57,588 nt of DNA, from assembly GCA_013285915.1 (NCBI GenBank), contig JABDGS010000011.1, positions 1 to 57,588 on the forward strand. The letters run 5' to 3'. A program made the position numbers and the translations under genes. The stretch's first letter is position 1, and each line of letters begins with the position of its first letter. The notes under the pieces are model-generated. The model saw nothing but the letters and a program-made list of their open reading frames with translations, was not told the DNA's origin and ran no database searches. This DNA comes from Bacteroidota bacterium. GTDB lineage: Bacteria > Bacteroidota > Bacteroidia > Chitinophagales > Chitinophagaceae. Shown piece after piece: positions 17,101-25,280 of this stretch.

Positions 17101-19220
17101 AGGTGCAGGGCAAGCAGGTTTGCAGTATCTAATTGCAATTGCAGCTTAACATTGGAAGGATATTTTGTGGTAACATCTGCGTTAGCGGTAAGATTAAATG
17201 CAAGGTTCGAATCGAGCATATTTGCATCAAGGTTAGCAATACCGTTAACGGCGGTGCCGTGCAGTTGAAGGTTTTTGTATGTGTACCCTTTAACTTCCGC
17301 TGACTCTACTTTTGCCTGTATGTCTGCAACTGCCTTTTTTAAATCAAAGTCATGCCCCTTTGCTTTTGCGGTTAGTGTAATCATGCCTATTGTACTGTCT
17401 TGCTTTGTTAAGTAGCCTACATTAAGTTTTGTAAGTGTTATATCTGCAGTATATGCGTTGTTTTGAAGCGTTCCTTTTATATATGCATTGCCATTTGTTG
17501 AGTTTAACTTCAATTGTGCTGCAATATTTTTTGTGTTGCCCCTAAAATATCCCGTAGCCACAAGCAATTGCGGTATGCGGATATTTGAAGGCATTGCTGA
17601 TGGCGGCACAAGGTTTTGAATATCTGCTGCTGTTGTTTTAAGCTCAGCAATATTTATATTGTAATATGCGTTTGCCGCATCGGGCAGGCCCTGTATTTTA
17701 CCGGAGAGGTTAACATACGTATTGCCAATGCCGCTGAGTTGAAATACAGGTATAGAAAGATTTTTAACAAACCCGTGAACACCCGCGTTGACAAATAACA
17801 ATGTTTTATCATTGCCTTTTAAATTGTCAGCCAGTTGCGGGGCAAACGTTAGTATATCTTTTGTGTCAACTGCTGAATTTTTCAGATCTGCATCTATATA
17901 CAGATCGCCTATGTTTTTTGAAATGGCGGCAATTGATAGGTACCTGATTACTATTTTATCCCTGAACAATGTCCTGCCTGCCTGCAGGTACAGATTATTA
18001 AGGCTGGCCAGGGTATCGCTGTAATAAAAATTTGTTTGCAATTTTTGCAAAACAAACCCTGATTGTTCTTTAAAGGCAAGTTGCTGAATATTGCCTTTGT
18101 AAGATGACGGTGTGAATACCATTGAATTGGCATCAAACTGAAGGTTTTGTATATGCAGATGACTATAGTCCATACCGCGTTTGGCACGTGGTTGCCGGTT
18201 ATCGTTATAACTGAAGTCCTCGTTATCAAGGTTTATTTTCTTAATGCCCAAATTCCACTTCGGCACATACATAGTGTCGGAAGCTTTCACGTTTGTGGCA
18301 GGTACCGGTATAAGCGGCTTATCAAGCCTTATCGAAGCAATGGTATTTTTAAGCGACACATCATTTAGGGATATAGCAAGCGTTTGTGTATTAATCTTTT
18401 CCGGATGGGTAACAAAATACCCAATTTTTATATTGGCAAACGTTGAATAAATATCATCAGCGTAATTAAACTTAATATCCTTAAGTGAAATACTGTTTAC
18501 CTGTATATCAGGTTCAGTTGTTGCCACCTTAACACTTGTTGCTACTACTATGCTGTCTATTTTATTGGTTGGCGTGTAAAAGTGCAAACGTGCATCTACA
18601 CCGCTTATATTAACAGCATCAATTTTATATGCTTGTTTTGCTGGGTCAATTGACTTAAAGTTTGTCTCGAAATTGTCAAGGTAAAAATATAGGTCATCAC
18701 CGCCCGTGTCATCTTTATATATGGCGAGTATATCTTTTAAAACAACCTTGTTTATTTTAAACTTCATGCTGCTGGCGGAGGTATCTTGTGGTGCTGCCGA
18801 AGTATCGCTGCCTGCAAACGCTTTTGCTATGTAATCGTAATTAAAGGTTGTATCGGGGTGTATACGGTGTATATGAGTTCTTATACCGTTTAATTCAGCA
18901 TAATTCACCTCAACCTCGTGGCTTAACAATTTAAACAAGGCTATGTCAACCCTAATCTCCTTCCCATACAGCAAAGTATCTTTCTTTTGGTCTTCAAAAT
19001 AAACGCCCTTCAAAACAATTTCTTTGGGAAAGGAAATTGAAAGTTGATCAATGGAAACTTTTGTTTTTATTTTTTTCTCCAGCCACGCTACGGCCTTGTT
19101 CTTTGCAAAATTTTGTACGGCGGGTATTTGAATTAAAATAAGCAAGAGTATCACCAGGAATATTATACTCCCGATGATCCACGCAAAAACCTTAAGAATT
19201 TTCTTTAAAATGGGGTTCAA
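14163..19220 (-). CDS. tamB: TamB: translocation and assembly module inner-membrane-anchored protein (DUF490)
   Basis: The protein has 1685 residues. An N-terminal signal anchor (about residues 10-32, rich in Ile/Leu/Val) precedes a very long periplasmic region of repetitive amphipathic beta-strands, the AsmA/TamB-type lipid-transfer groove expected to span the periplasm. The C-terminal DUF490 domain (about residues 1230-1620) is visible in GLSxLxxG-like beta blocks and the segment STGTQQTRTDVNVSVSKKLL. A hydrophilic Asn/Lys/Ser-rich tail ends the protein. The only available start is TTG at 19220: an in-frame TGA lies directly upstream and the signal anchor needs this N-terminus. The stop overlaps the tamL start. 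TamB with TamL is thought to bridge inner and outer membranes for outer-membrane protein or phospholipid traffic. Confidence 0.9.
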   Translation of the reverse strand: MNPILKKILKVFAWIIGSIIFLVILLLILIQIPAVQNFAKNKAVAWLEKKIKTKVSIDQLSISFPKEIVLKGVYFEDQKKDTLLYGKEIRVDIALFKLLSHEVEVNYAELNGIRTHIHRIHPDTTFNYDYIAKAFAGSDTSAAPQDTSASSMKFKINKVVLKDILAIYKDDTGGDDLYFYLDNFETNFKSIDPAKQAYKIDAVNISGVDARLHFYTPTNKIDSIVVATSVKVATTEPDIQVNSISLKDIKFNYADDIYSTFANIKIGYFVTHPEKINTQTLAISLNDVSLKNTIASIRLDKPLIPVPATNVKASDTMYVPKWNLGIKKINLDNEDFSYNDNRQPRAKRGMDYSHLHIQNLQFDANSMVFTPSSYKGNIQQLAFKEQSGFVLQKLQTNFYYSDTLASLNNLYLQAGRTLFRDKIVIRYLSIAAISKNIGDLYIDADLKNSAVDTKDILTFAPQLADNLKGNDKTLLFVNAGVHGFVKNLSIPVFQLSGIGNTYVNLSGKIQGLPDAANAYYNINIAELKTTAADIQNLVPPSAMPSNIRIPQLLVATGYFRGNTKNIAAQLKLNSTNGNAYIKGTLQNNAYTADITLTKLNVGYLTKQDSTIGMITLTAKAKGHDFDLKKAVADIQAKVESAEVKGYTYKNLQLHGTAVNGIANLDANMLDSNLAFNLTANADVTTKYPSNVKLQLQLDTANLLALHLGDTASLHGMLYADLPSANPDSLIGKISIGNLIMATPQRIIKPDSMLIIADANGQQRSLNINSEFLKADLTGVYRFSEMGQALEQTINQYYNLAGYKDYVFAAEDWQLNATLFPSPFILQLVSGAKGTDSITLHAAFNSAQRNLDASLRSKRIIFNGIQIDSLNTTVNTADNKLNFKTSVQDAKGGSLSTYHTAVTGFIANNKADISLDINDIKNRVQYNIAGVLEQISQGIKFSLKPDGLVLNYDRWNVAPDNYIQYDSSGLVVNNFNISNSNQSLSLNSQTKAADAPLQVKFSNFKISTLTRIANQDSLLLAGTINGDALVKNATTNPVFTSNLTVDSVVYEKDTIGTIALKVNNEQTNAFTANVTVKGRNNDVALNGTYYTGESRMDLKLNINSLNLASIKPFAIGQLDDAGGIMKGNVSIAGTTDKPAVSGNINFDNAFIVPTISGEKFTLSNDAINVDSRGIHFNNFTLLDSANNKATINGDILTTDFKKYSFNASLNARDFTIINAHQAPNRLFYGKLNISTKIDLSGDLTAPKADGTLHINPTTDFTMILPSEDPEVQEREGIVNFVDKDHPDTLSQKTIYDSLSTSALRGIDVSINIVTDSLAKLSLIVDENTGDALTMQGVANLNAGVDRSGKVTLTGGYQLTRGTYQVSMSVLKRKFEIQPGSSITWTGEPTLAQVDINAIYYAKAAPIDLIQQQFSGSSQDLTRFKQPLPFQVDLKLEGDLLKPAITFDITIPQDLTSIYPEVDLQLQQVRQDPSELNKQVFALLLLNRFVQQDPFASGGGSTTAQQLVVQSAGRILSEQLNSLASSLIKGVDINFDFNSEQDYSTGTQQTRTDVNVSVSKKLLNDRLIVNVGSDVGLQGAANNVTSVQNSSVSGNFSVDYKLSRDGRYRLRAYRQNDYQEIIEGQVIETGVSFILTMDYDKFVELFKKRKRTSSAPANINNGLKSTDKNTGTQVKPEQSGNNNKINN

Positions 19221-19272
19221 TCAGTTTAGCTTATGAGTTAGCAATTTTATACGCGTTGTTAAAGTGCAGATA

Positions 19273-19362
19273 TTATGCCAAATGGTGTAAAAACTTACAC
19301 AGTTTAATAAATACCGTTATTGTTTGAAGTATTGAGCTGAATTGTGCCTGGTTGATTAACAT
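19273..19362 (-). CDS. Possible 29-residue hydrophobic peptide (paralogue of the one at 19933-20058)
   Basis: ATG at 19362 to TAA at 19273 encodes a 29-residue peptide whose C-terminus is TVFIKLCKFLHHLA. The VFIKLC core and the following L and H match the peptide encoded 660 bp upstream on the same strand (IVFIKLCSWLIHVN). No ribosome-binding signal is obvious. It could be a short membrane peptide or a chance product of a repeated DNA element. I do not recognise a family. Confidence 0.15.
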   Translation of the reverse strand: MLINQAQFSSILQTITVFIKLCKFLHHLA

Positions 19363-19932
19363 AATTGCTGTTATACCTGAAATTAAGGTTTGCGGTAAGG
19401 CTTACCTTAAACGCATTGCTGCCCTGCGGGCTGTGCGGAAAATACACACAATGCAACTGAATACTGTTGAAAATGAGATTTATGTTACGCGTGCGTATAC
19501 AGCGGCTGCAGATACATTTCATTACCGTAATTTGCAGTGGTTAACAGGCTTGTTTTGTTTAATTAAAATATTGTTTCTTATTACCCATTGCCTTGATGTA
19601 TGATGAAACCGGATTAACAGTTAGGCACCAAAATAATTTGTGCGTTTACTGATATATGAAAATGATTGGTCAAAACCAAATTATTTAACGATAATACGCC
19701 GGATGATCTTATTGACATAGGAAAAATGCAGTGCCGCCTACTGCGCCATGAGTTAGTACAGGTTTTATTGCATTTAAAGCGATTGTAAAAATATTTTGAT
19801 GGTGTATTGTTCCTGCCGTTAGGTGTATGCTTTGCCTGTGTGTTTATGGTGTACAGAAGCAATAAACTGTAAAAAATAAACAACAATTTAAAAATACATT
19901 GCTGCATTTTTATCCTTAATCCACTGAGTTTA

Positions 19933-20058
19933 TTAATTTACGTGAATTAGCCAACTGCACAGCTTAATAAATACTATGAGTAAAAGCACGCTGCCCGACA
20001 CTATTATTCCTGTAACTGATGAATGGCTGTAAATCCTTCGTTTTATTTGCTTTGCCAT
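19933..20058 (-). CDS. Possible 41-residue small membrane protein
   Basis: ATG at 20058 to TAA at 19933 encodes 41 residues. A basic N-terminus (MAKQIKRRIY) is followed by one membrane span (about residues 17-33) and ends in IKLCSWLIHVN. AAGGAAG lies four bases before the ATG, and the charge pattern fits a real inner-membrane peptide. It sits downstream of the receiver gene on the same strand. The second half resembles the 29-residue frame at 19273-19362. The coding DNA also overlaps a small inverted repeat (tttattaa 19929-19936, ttaataaa 19964-19971), so a non-coding element remains possible. No function can be named. Confidence 0.3.
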   Translation of the reverse strand: MAKQIKRRIYSHSSVTGIIVSGSVLLLIVFIKLCSWLIHVN

Positions 20059-20174
20059 AACTTCCTTTCATTTAGTTGTTACAAAACAACATTTGTGCCG
20101 TTTAAGAAGCGGGTATAAAAATTTGAGAAGCCGCAAGGTATATAGGCAACGGTTGTGTAAGCCGGATGCCGTTT

Positions 20175-20561
20175 TTATTCAACCAACAACAATTTTTTTA
20201 AGCTTTTTATCAATTCAAGGTGCGAGGTTGGTTTGGCAAGAAAATCAAACGCCCCAAAATGCAGGGCCTGTGCTTTTATTGAAGGCAGGATGCTGGTAGA
20301 GTATATAATTACGGGAATGCCTGCCAACACATTGTCTTTTTTAATAAGTTCCAAAAATTGCATACCGTTCATTCTTGGCATGTTTAAGTCAAGAAATATG
20401 TAGTCAGGAAGTTTGCCTGCATACCTGGACAATTCTTCGAGGGCGGTTTCTGCTGAATCAAATAGTACGCACTCCGCCTCAGATGAGGCTTCGTCTATTG
20501 CCATGGCAAAAATTTCATGATCATCGGGGTCGTCGTCAATAAGTATTACTTTTTGGGCCAT
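20175..20561 (-). CDS. Single-domain response regulator (CheY-like receiver)
   Basis: This is a 128-residue stand-alone receiver domain. The acidic pocket is ILIDDDPDD (Asp9-Asp11), the phospho-acceptor is Asp58 in FLDLNMPRMNG, the switch residue lies in IIYSTS and the conserved lysine is Lys110 in FLAKPT. There is no output domain, so it must act through protein contacts or as a phosphorelay intermediate. This Rcp1-like type usually accompanies multi-PAS kinases. Its ATG lies one base after the stop of the kinase gene at 20563-24252, so the pair is almost certainly co-transcribed and the kinase is the expected phosphodonor. Confidence 0.9.
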   Translation of the reverse strand: MAQKVILIDDDPDDHEIFAMAIDEASSEAECVLFDSAETALEELSRYAGKLPDYIFLDLNMPRMNGMQFLELIKKDNVLAGIPVIIYSTSILPSIKAQALHFGAFDFLAKPTSHLELIKSLKKLLLVE

Positions 20562-20562
20562 A

Positions 20563-23500
20563 TTATATTTTGGACTGGTGGAAGGGTAAAATTACATGAA
20601 AAACTGAGCCTTTGTTTTCTTTTCCTTCAGCAAAAATACTTCCCTGGTGGTTTAAAACAATTCTCCGGCATAAGGCCAGGCCAATACCAGACCCCTGGTA
20701 TGCCTGTTTTGTATGCAGCCGCTTAAATACTTCAAATATTTGCTCGGCATATTGCTGGCTAAATCCAATGCCATTATCTGTTATTGCAATATCAACATAT
20801 TCAAAGGCATAGTTTAAGCCTGCCTCCGGGTATGTACCGGCATCTATTTTTTCTGCTGTTACTGTTATTAAGGGTTGCCTGGTGCTGTGGGCGAATTTTA
20901 GTGCATTATTTACAAGATTATAAAATAGTTGGTTAACCTGTAAAGGCACTGCATCAATAACCGGCAGCCTGGTAATTTCAATTACAGCTTTTTTCTGTTC
21001 AATTACCAGTTCAAAATCATTAATTACGTTTTCAAAAATTTTATTAAGGTCTGTTGGCTCAAATTGCCTTTCCGGGCTAAGTAAACGTGAAAGATTAAGC
21101 AGGTCATAGATAAGATTAGACATTCTTGTGGCCGAATTAATGATCTTACCCAGGATAGCAATAGATGCCCCGTCGGCCTTATCTTTTAAAATTTCGTTAA
21201 GCATGCCTGAGTAAGTACGTATTTTCCTCAATGGCTCCTGCAGGTCATGGCTGGCTACATAAGCATACTGCTCCAATTCGCTGTTTGATTTTTCAAGTGC
21301 TGCATTTGCCTTTTGCAGATCTAAGGTCTTTTCTTCAAGCACTTTGTTAGCTTCATCCAGTTTTTGGGCAGCTTCAATTATTTCGGTGTTATCGTGCGCC
21401 AGCACCAATACTGCATATATTTCGTTGTTATTTTTTAATGGAATAAAGAAAGACTCGTAATGCCTGCTGGTTATAGCAGACTTGTGCACTACACCGTAAA
21501 TACTTTCACCTGCCAGCGCCCTTTCAACGTTTCGCCTGAGGCTAACCGTTTTTTCAGGCGGGAAAACCTCAATAATTTTTTTGCCCAAAATATCCTCACG
21601 TGCTACCTTATAAGCATCTTCAAAACTTTTGTTCACAGATATGTACCTCATTTCGCTGTCAAAAACACTTATAATATCAACCGACGAATTAAGTATAACA
21701 TCTACAAATTCCTTCTGTTGCCGTAGTTCATAGTTTTTAATGCTCAATTCCTGGGTTTGCAACTGGCGTTGCTCTTCAACAATTTTTCTTTCGGTAAGGT
21801 CGCGGGTTACTTTGGTAAGGCCAATAACATTATTATGGTCGTCGTGCAACGCTGTAATAACTACGCTTGCCCAAAATTTACTTCCATCTTTGCGTACACG
21901 CCAGCCTTCCGCCTCAGCCCTTCCATTTTTAATAGCCAGCGCCCGCAACTGGTCCGGCACTTTGTTTTCCTGGTCTTCTTTGGTGTAAAATATTCTGAAA
22001 TTTTTGCCTTTAATTTCTTTTTCAGTGTACCCCTTTATTTTTTGAGCGCCTTTATTCCAGTTTTGAATATAGCCATCCGGATTCAATAATAATATGGCGT
22101 AATCCTGTATCTCGTCAATCATTTTATGGTGGCGCTCTTCGCTTCGTTTTAAGTCATCCGTTCTTTCCGCCACTTTTCTTTCCAGTTCGCTTTCAATAGA
22201 TTTTCTATCGGTTATATCAGTTACTGAACCTGCAAAACCTGCAAACTCACCGTTTATGCCGTAAAATGGGTAACCTTCCGTGAGGCACCAGCGAATATTT
22301 CCGTTTTTTATCAACCTGAATTCGGTACTGAAATATTTTTTGCTGCCGAGCGCTTTGGTAAATTTTGCCTGCGTTTCCTGTATATCCTCCGGCATAACTT
22401 TCGCCAACCAGCCTGTACCAAGGTTATTTTCATAAGTTTCGCCGGTCCAGGTGATCCATGTTTTATTTACAAATATATAATTGCCCTGTTTGTCTGTTAA
22501 CCACAAGCCTACTGGCGCTGTACCTGAAATTGTTTTAAGAAGCAACTCACTTTCCTGCAGAACCATGGTAAAATTCCGCTCTTCGGTAATGTCCATCAGG
22601 GTGCCTATCATTCTAACCGGCTCATGCTTTTCGTTATACAACGTTTTACCGTTGCAACGGATCCAGTGTATGGTTGCATCCTGCCAAACAATGCGTGCCT
22701 CATATTGCAGAATACCATTTGATATTGCGTCCTGGTGCGCCTTCACAACAACGCCAAGGTCGTCGGGGTGTACGCTCTCCCTAAACTCATCGCTTGTCAG
22801 CAATATATCTTTATCGTAACCAAAAATTTGTGCAACCCGGCGGGAATAAAAAATTGAAACAGGGTTTAAATGAAGGTCCCAGGTTCCAAGGTTTGCCGAG
22901 TCAAGTGCTATGCGCAGCCTATCCTCACTCTCTGCCAGCCGTAAAAGCGCCCCCCGCTCTTTTGTTATATCCTGCACAATGCCGTGTATCTGCAAAGGCT
23001 TTCCTGTTTTATCCTTACTAATATTTCCAAATACCTTTATCCAGTGTATTGATGTGTCGGGCCATACTATCCGTACCTCATAAAGTAGCAGCCCTGTTTT
23101 AAAGCTGTCTTCCACCGCTTTGTCCCTTACCGGCCTGTCATCTTTATGTATGCAGTTTACCATACTTTCACGGGTAAAAACGGGGTCGTTGGCATACCCA
23201 AAAATTTCTGTAAAGCGGGGTGAATATGTTACCCTGTCAAGGTTAGCATCCCAACTAAAGGTTGCCAATTGTGCAGATTCAATTGCCAGGCGGCTGCGTT
23301 GCTCGCCCGCCTCCAGCAATCTTAACATCGTTTTTTCCTGTGTAACGTCCTGTACGGTTCCGTACATACGCTCTGCAACCCGGTCGCTGTTAAAAACTAC
23401 TTTACCGTATACTTTTACCCAGTGTGTTGAATTATCCGGCCAGGTAACCCGCACCTCATATTGCAGGCTTCCTTTGTAATAACTGTCGGCAACTGCCCGG

Positions 23501-24252
23501 TCGCGTATTGTTTTGTCCTCTGGATTTATTGCTTCAATTAATTGTTTATGGCTAACATCCCCAGTATTGCCAAATCCGAAAATTTCTGCCAGCCTGGGTG
23601 ACTGTACAAATACTTCATTGGCAAGGTCCCAGTCAAAAGTGCCCAGTTGAGCAGCCTCTGTTGCAAGGCGAAGCCTTAATTCAGCTTCTTCAATTTTATT
23701 CCGCGTGTCAACTTTTTCAGTTACATCTATCACTGTAATTATAACGGCAGAAACGGTACCATCTGTCTCAAATAACGGGGCGTACACAAAATCAAGAAAG
23801 TATTTTTCCAAAACATTCTCATGCTCAATATAGGCCACAGCTTCATTCTCCCTGTAAGAAACACCGGTGTTATAAACCTGTTGTAACAAAGCTGGAAATG
23901 GCTGACTAAGCAGTTCAGGAAAAACATCAAGCATTTTTTTGCCTTTTACGTCGGCCAATTTCTTTTTCCATAGCTTTCCCAAAATAGCATTGTTGGCCAT
24001 TTCTATCCGCATATCCGGGCCCCGTAAAATACATACGGCATAAGGTACCTGCTGAAAAATATTATTAAGATCGCCTTCGGCAACGGGCTTAACGGAGTTA
24101 CCCGTTTTAGCAAGCTGAACGCTTACTGCAGCGCGCAAACTTTCAGGCCAGCAGGAGGGATCACCCAAAGGGGTTGCACACCAATCAAATAGCTGGCCTT
24201 CCCGTGCAGTTAACCCGTTGGTATTTAAAAAACTGTTGCCTGGTATTTGCAT
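20563..24252 (-). CDS. Cytoplasmic multi-PAS sensor histidine kinase
   Basis: The protein has 1229 residues and no membrane segment, so it senses inside the cell. The N-terminus carries the ATPLGDPSCWPESLRAAVS motif found at the start of many PAS kinases. Seven PAS/PAC units then follow, starting near residues 60, 192, 327, 450, 569, 714 and 850. Units two to four are close copies of one another. A short coiled coil (about 955-995) leads to the HisKA domain, with the phospho-accepting His near residue 1000 in ASHDLQEPLRKI. The HATPase domain follows with N-box NNALKFA, G1 box DNGIGFS and G2 box GSGIGLALCRRI. All catalytic motifs are intact. It is coupled to the receiver gene one base downstream. 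The signal is unknown; PAS domains commonly bind haem, flavin or small ligands, but no diagnostic residue is visible. Confidence 0.92.
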   Translation of the reverse strand: MQIPGNSFLNTNGLTAREGQLFDWCATPLGDPSCWPESLRAAVSVQLAKTGNSVKPVAEGDLNNIFQQVPYAVCILRGPDMRIEMANNAILGKLWKKKLADVKGKKMLDVFPELLSQPFPALLQQVYNTGVSYRENEAVAYIEHENVLEKYFLDFVYAPLFETDGTVSAVIITVIDVTEKVDTRNKIEEAELRLRLATEAAQLGTFDWDLANEVFVQSPRLAEIFGFGNTGDVSHKQLIEAINPEDKTIRDRAVADSYYKGSLQYEVRVTWPDNSTHWVKVYGKVVFNSDRVAERMYGTVQDVTQEKTMLRLLEAGEQRSRLAIESAQLATFSWDANLDRVTYSPRFTEIFGYANDPVFTRESMVNCIHKDDRPVRDKAVEDSFKTGLLLYEVRIVWPDTSIHWIKVFGNISKDKTGKPLQIHGIVQDITKERGALLRLAESEDRLRIALDSANLGTWDLHLNPVSIFYSRRVAQIFGYDKDILLTSDEFRESVHPDDLGVVVKAHQDAISNGILQYEARIVWQDATIHWIRCNGKTLYNEKHEPVRMIGTLMDITEERNFTMVLQESELLLKTISGTAPVGLWLTDKQGNYIFVNKTWITWTGETYENNLGTGWLAKVMPEDIQETQAKFTKALGSKKYFSTEFRLIKNGNIRWCLTEGYPFYGINGEFAGFAGSVTDITDRKSIESELERKVAERTDDLKRSEERHHKMIDEIQDYAILLLNPDGYIQNWNKGAQKIKGYTEKEIKGKNFRIFYTKEDQENKVPDQLRALAIKNGRAEAEGWRVRKDGSKFWASVVITALHDDHNNVIGLTKVTRDLTERKIVEEQRQLQTQELSIKNYELRQQKEFVDVILNSSVDIISVFDSEMRYISVNKSFEDAYKVAREDILGKKIIEVFPPEKTVSLRRNVERALAGESIYGVVHKSAITSRHYESFFIPLKNNNEIYAVLVLAHDNTEIIEAAQKLDEANKVLEEKTLDLQKANAALEKSNSELEQYAYVASHDLQEPLRKIRTYSGMLNEILKDKADGASIAILGKIINSATRMSNLIYDLLNLSRLLSPERQFEPTDLNKIFENVINDFELVIEQKKAVIEITRLPVIDAVPLQVNQLFYNLVNNALKFAHSTRQPLITVTAEKIDAGTYPEAGLNYAFEYVDIAITDNGIGFSQQYAEQIFEVFKRLHTKQAYQGSGIGLALCRRIVLNHQGSIFAEGKENKGSVFHVILPFHQSKI

Positions 24253-24383
24253 CTTTTAAGGCAATTTTACCTTTAACAATAAAATTACCATTTTGATATT
24301 TTAGTTAAAAAGCTATAGGTTTTTATTTGCCTTTTTGCTGTATATAATTTTTTATATTTCTATGAATAAGGGAAGGCCAGTGC

Positions 24384-24695
24384 TTAATCATTTACCTGCT
24401 CGGTTGCTTCAAAGCCACCGCCTGAACCGTCCGAATAGCTTTCATCAATGCTATTTACTATTTTACGGCTGCCATTTAAAAATTTTTCAGCATCTTTTGA
24501 TGAGGCCTGCTCGTCTGTCTGCGGATCGTAGTCAGCATTTTTTTGCGTACTATCTTTATCTTTTTTATGGGCATGCGGCTTTACCTGCTCTGGAGAAGCA
24601 GGTGGATAATGCGCGTAATCTTTTCCTTCTTTATTATTTTTTTTAGTTTGATCGGCAAGTGAATCATGGTTAGTGTTTTTTGGTGATTTTTTCAT
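24384..24695 (-). CDS. Small very hydrophilic protein of unknown function
   Basis: This 103-residue protein is rich in Lys, Asp, Ser, Asn, Gln and Glu, with no hydrophobic core (MKKSPKNTNHDSLADQTKKN at the start). It is predicted to be largely disordered. The only more structured part is KDAEKFLNGSRKIVNSI near residues 66-82. An overlapping plus-strand frame (24335-24646) encodes an unlikely His/Leu/Phe-rich product, so I prefer this strand. It lies between the kinase and a small cytoplasmic protein on the same strand. Composition recalls stress hydrophilins, but that is only a resemblance. Confidence 0.55.
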   Translation of the reverse strand: MKKSPKNTNHDSLADQTKKNNKEGKDYAHYPPASPEQVKPHAHKKDKDSTQKNADYDPQTDEQASSKDAEKFLNGSRKIVNSIDESYSDGSGGGFEATEQVND

Positions 24696-24726
24696 AATAT
24701 TTAATTACTGTGGAATTACATACCCA

Positions 24727-25101
24727 CTACAATTCAAAGAATAACTGTTCGTCACGGTCCTCAACATTAATTTTCCTTATAAAATTGTCATAACCCTCTT
24801 CACCCTCATGGTTGCTGTAAACCCCATAGGCATCAATACTGTAACCAACCAGCCCATCTTTAGCTTCAATGATATACAAAATTGACGAATCAGACGGGTC
24901 AGATTCGCCTTCAAACCTAAAGGTTTTAATAATAGTAAGGTCTTCAGGTTTGTAGTCCTTGCCCTTACCTGCATTAAAGTGGTCGCCTTCCATCCTGAAT
25001 TCATTGTCCATTTTTTTAAGGCGCAACTTTTCCAATACTTGAGATAATGTGGCCATCTCATCGTGTTTTTCTAATACTGTATCTTCATATTGAGTTTGCA
25101 T
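24727..25101 (-). CDS. Small cytoplasmic protein (Bacteroidota family often mislabelled phosphoribosylpyrophosphate synthetase)
   Basis: Starting at the ATG at 25101 the protein has 124 residues; an in-frame start at 25164 would add a poorly conserved-looking leader. The core, LEKLRLKKMDNEF, then KPEDLTIIKTFRFEGESDP, then ILYIIEAKDG and SIDAYGVYSN, has the layout of a short acidic family common in Bacteroidota. That family is often annotated as phosphoribosylpyrophosphate synthetase, although it is far too short and lacks the PRPP-binding loop. No enzymatic motif is visible, and I would not assign PRPP synthesis. It is probably expressed alone or with the hydrophilic protein downstream. Confidence 0.7.
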   Translation of the reverse strand: MQTQYEDTVLEKHDEMATLSQVLEKLRLKKMDNEFRMEGDHFNAGKGKDYKPEDLTIIKTFRFEGESDPSDSSILYIIEAKDGLVGYSIDAYGVYSNHEGEEGYDNFIRKINVEDRDEQLFFEL

Positions 25102-25280
25102 AAAATGTTTTTTTATATGTGGCAAAATCTGTACCGGGCTGGCCGGCAGTTTAATTAATATCACACAAAACCGCCGTGGTATGCACTTGTTTTACTGATA
25201 CATACTTTTAACAACCTGTTTTTTTAGGGGGTTTTGCAAGTTGCGGTTATCTTTATCGCTCCATTAAAACTACCTCTCAC

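Larger units (their letters stand above)
19221..20174. other. Gene-poor region (about 950 bp) between tamB and the receiver gene
   Basis: No longer frame shows recognisable protein sequence, and the frames of 70-97 residues here have biased, unlikely composition. The region contains a near-identical 17-base repeat (cacag-t/c-ttaataaatac) at 19298-19314 and 19958-19974. Each copy lies in a tiny minus-strand frame; the two frames are listed separately. Confidence 0.5.

Noticed and set aside
19614-19907. 97-codon minus-strand frame between tamB and the receiver gene
   Set aside because: Composition (Asn/Thr/Ser/Arg/Cys mix after the first 20 residues) does not resemble a folded or exported protein, and there is no homology I recognise.
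24335-24646. Plus-strand 103-codon frame overlapping the hydrophilic protein
   Set aside because: Its composition is His/Leu/Phe/Arg-rich, as expected for the antisense of a Lys/Asp/Ser-rich gene.
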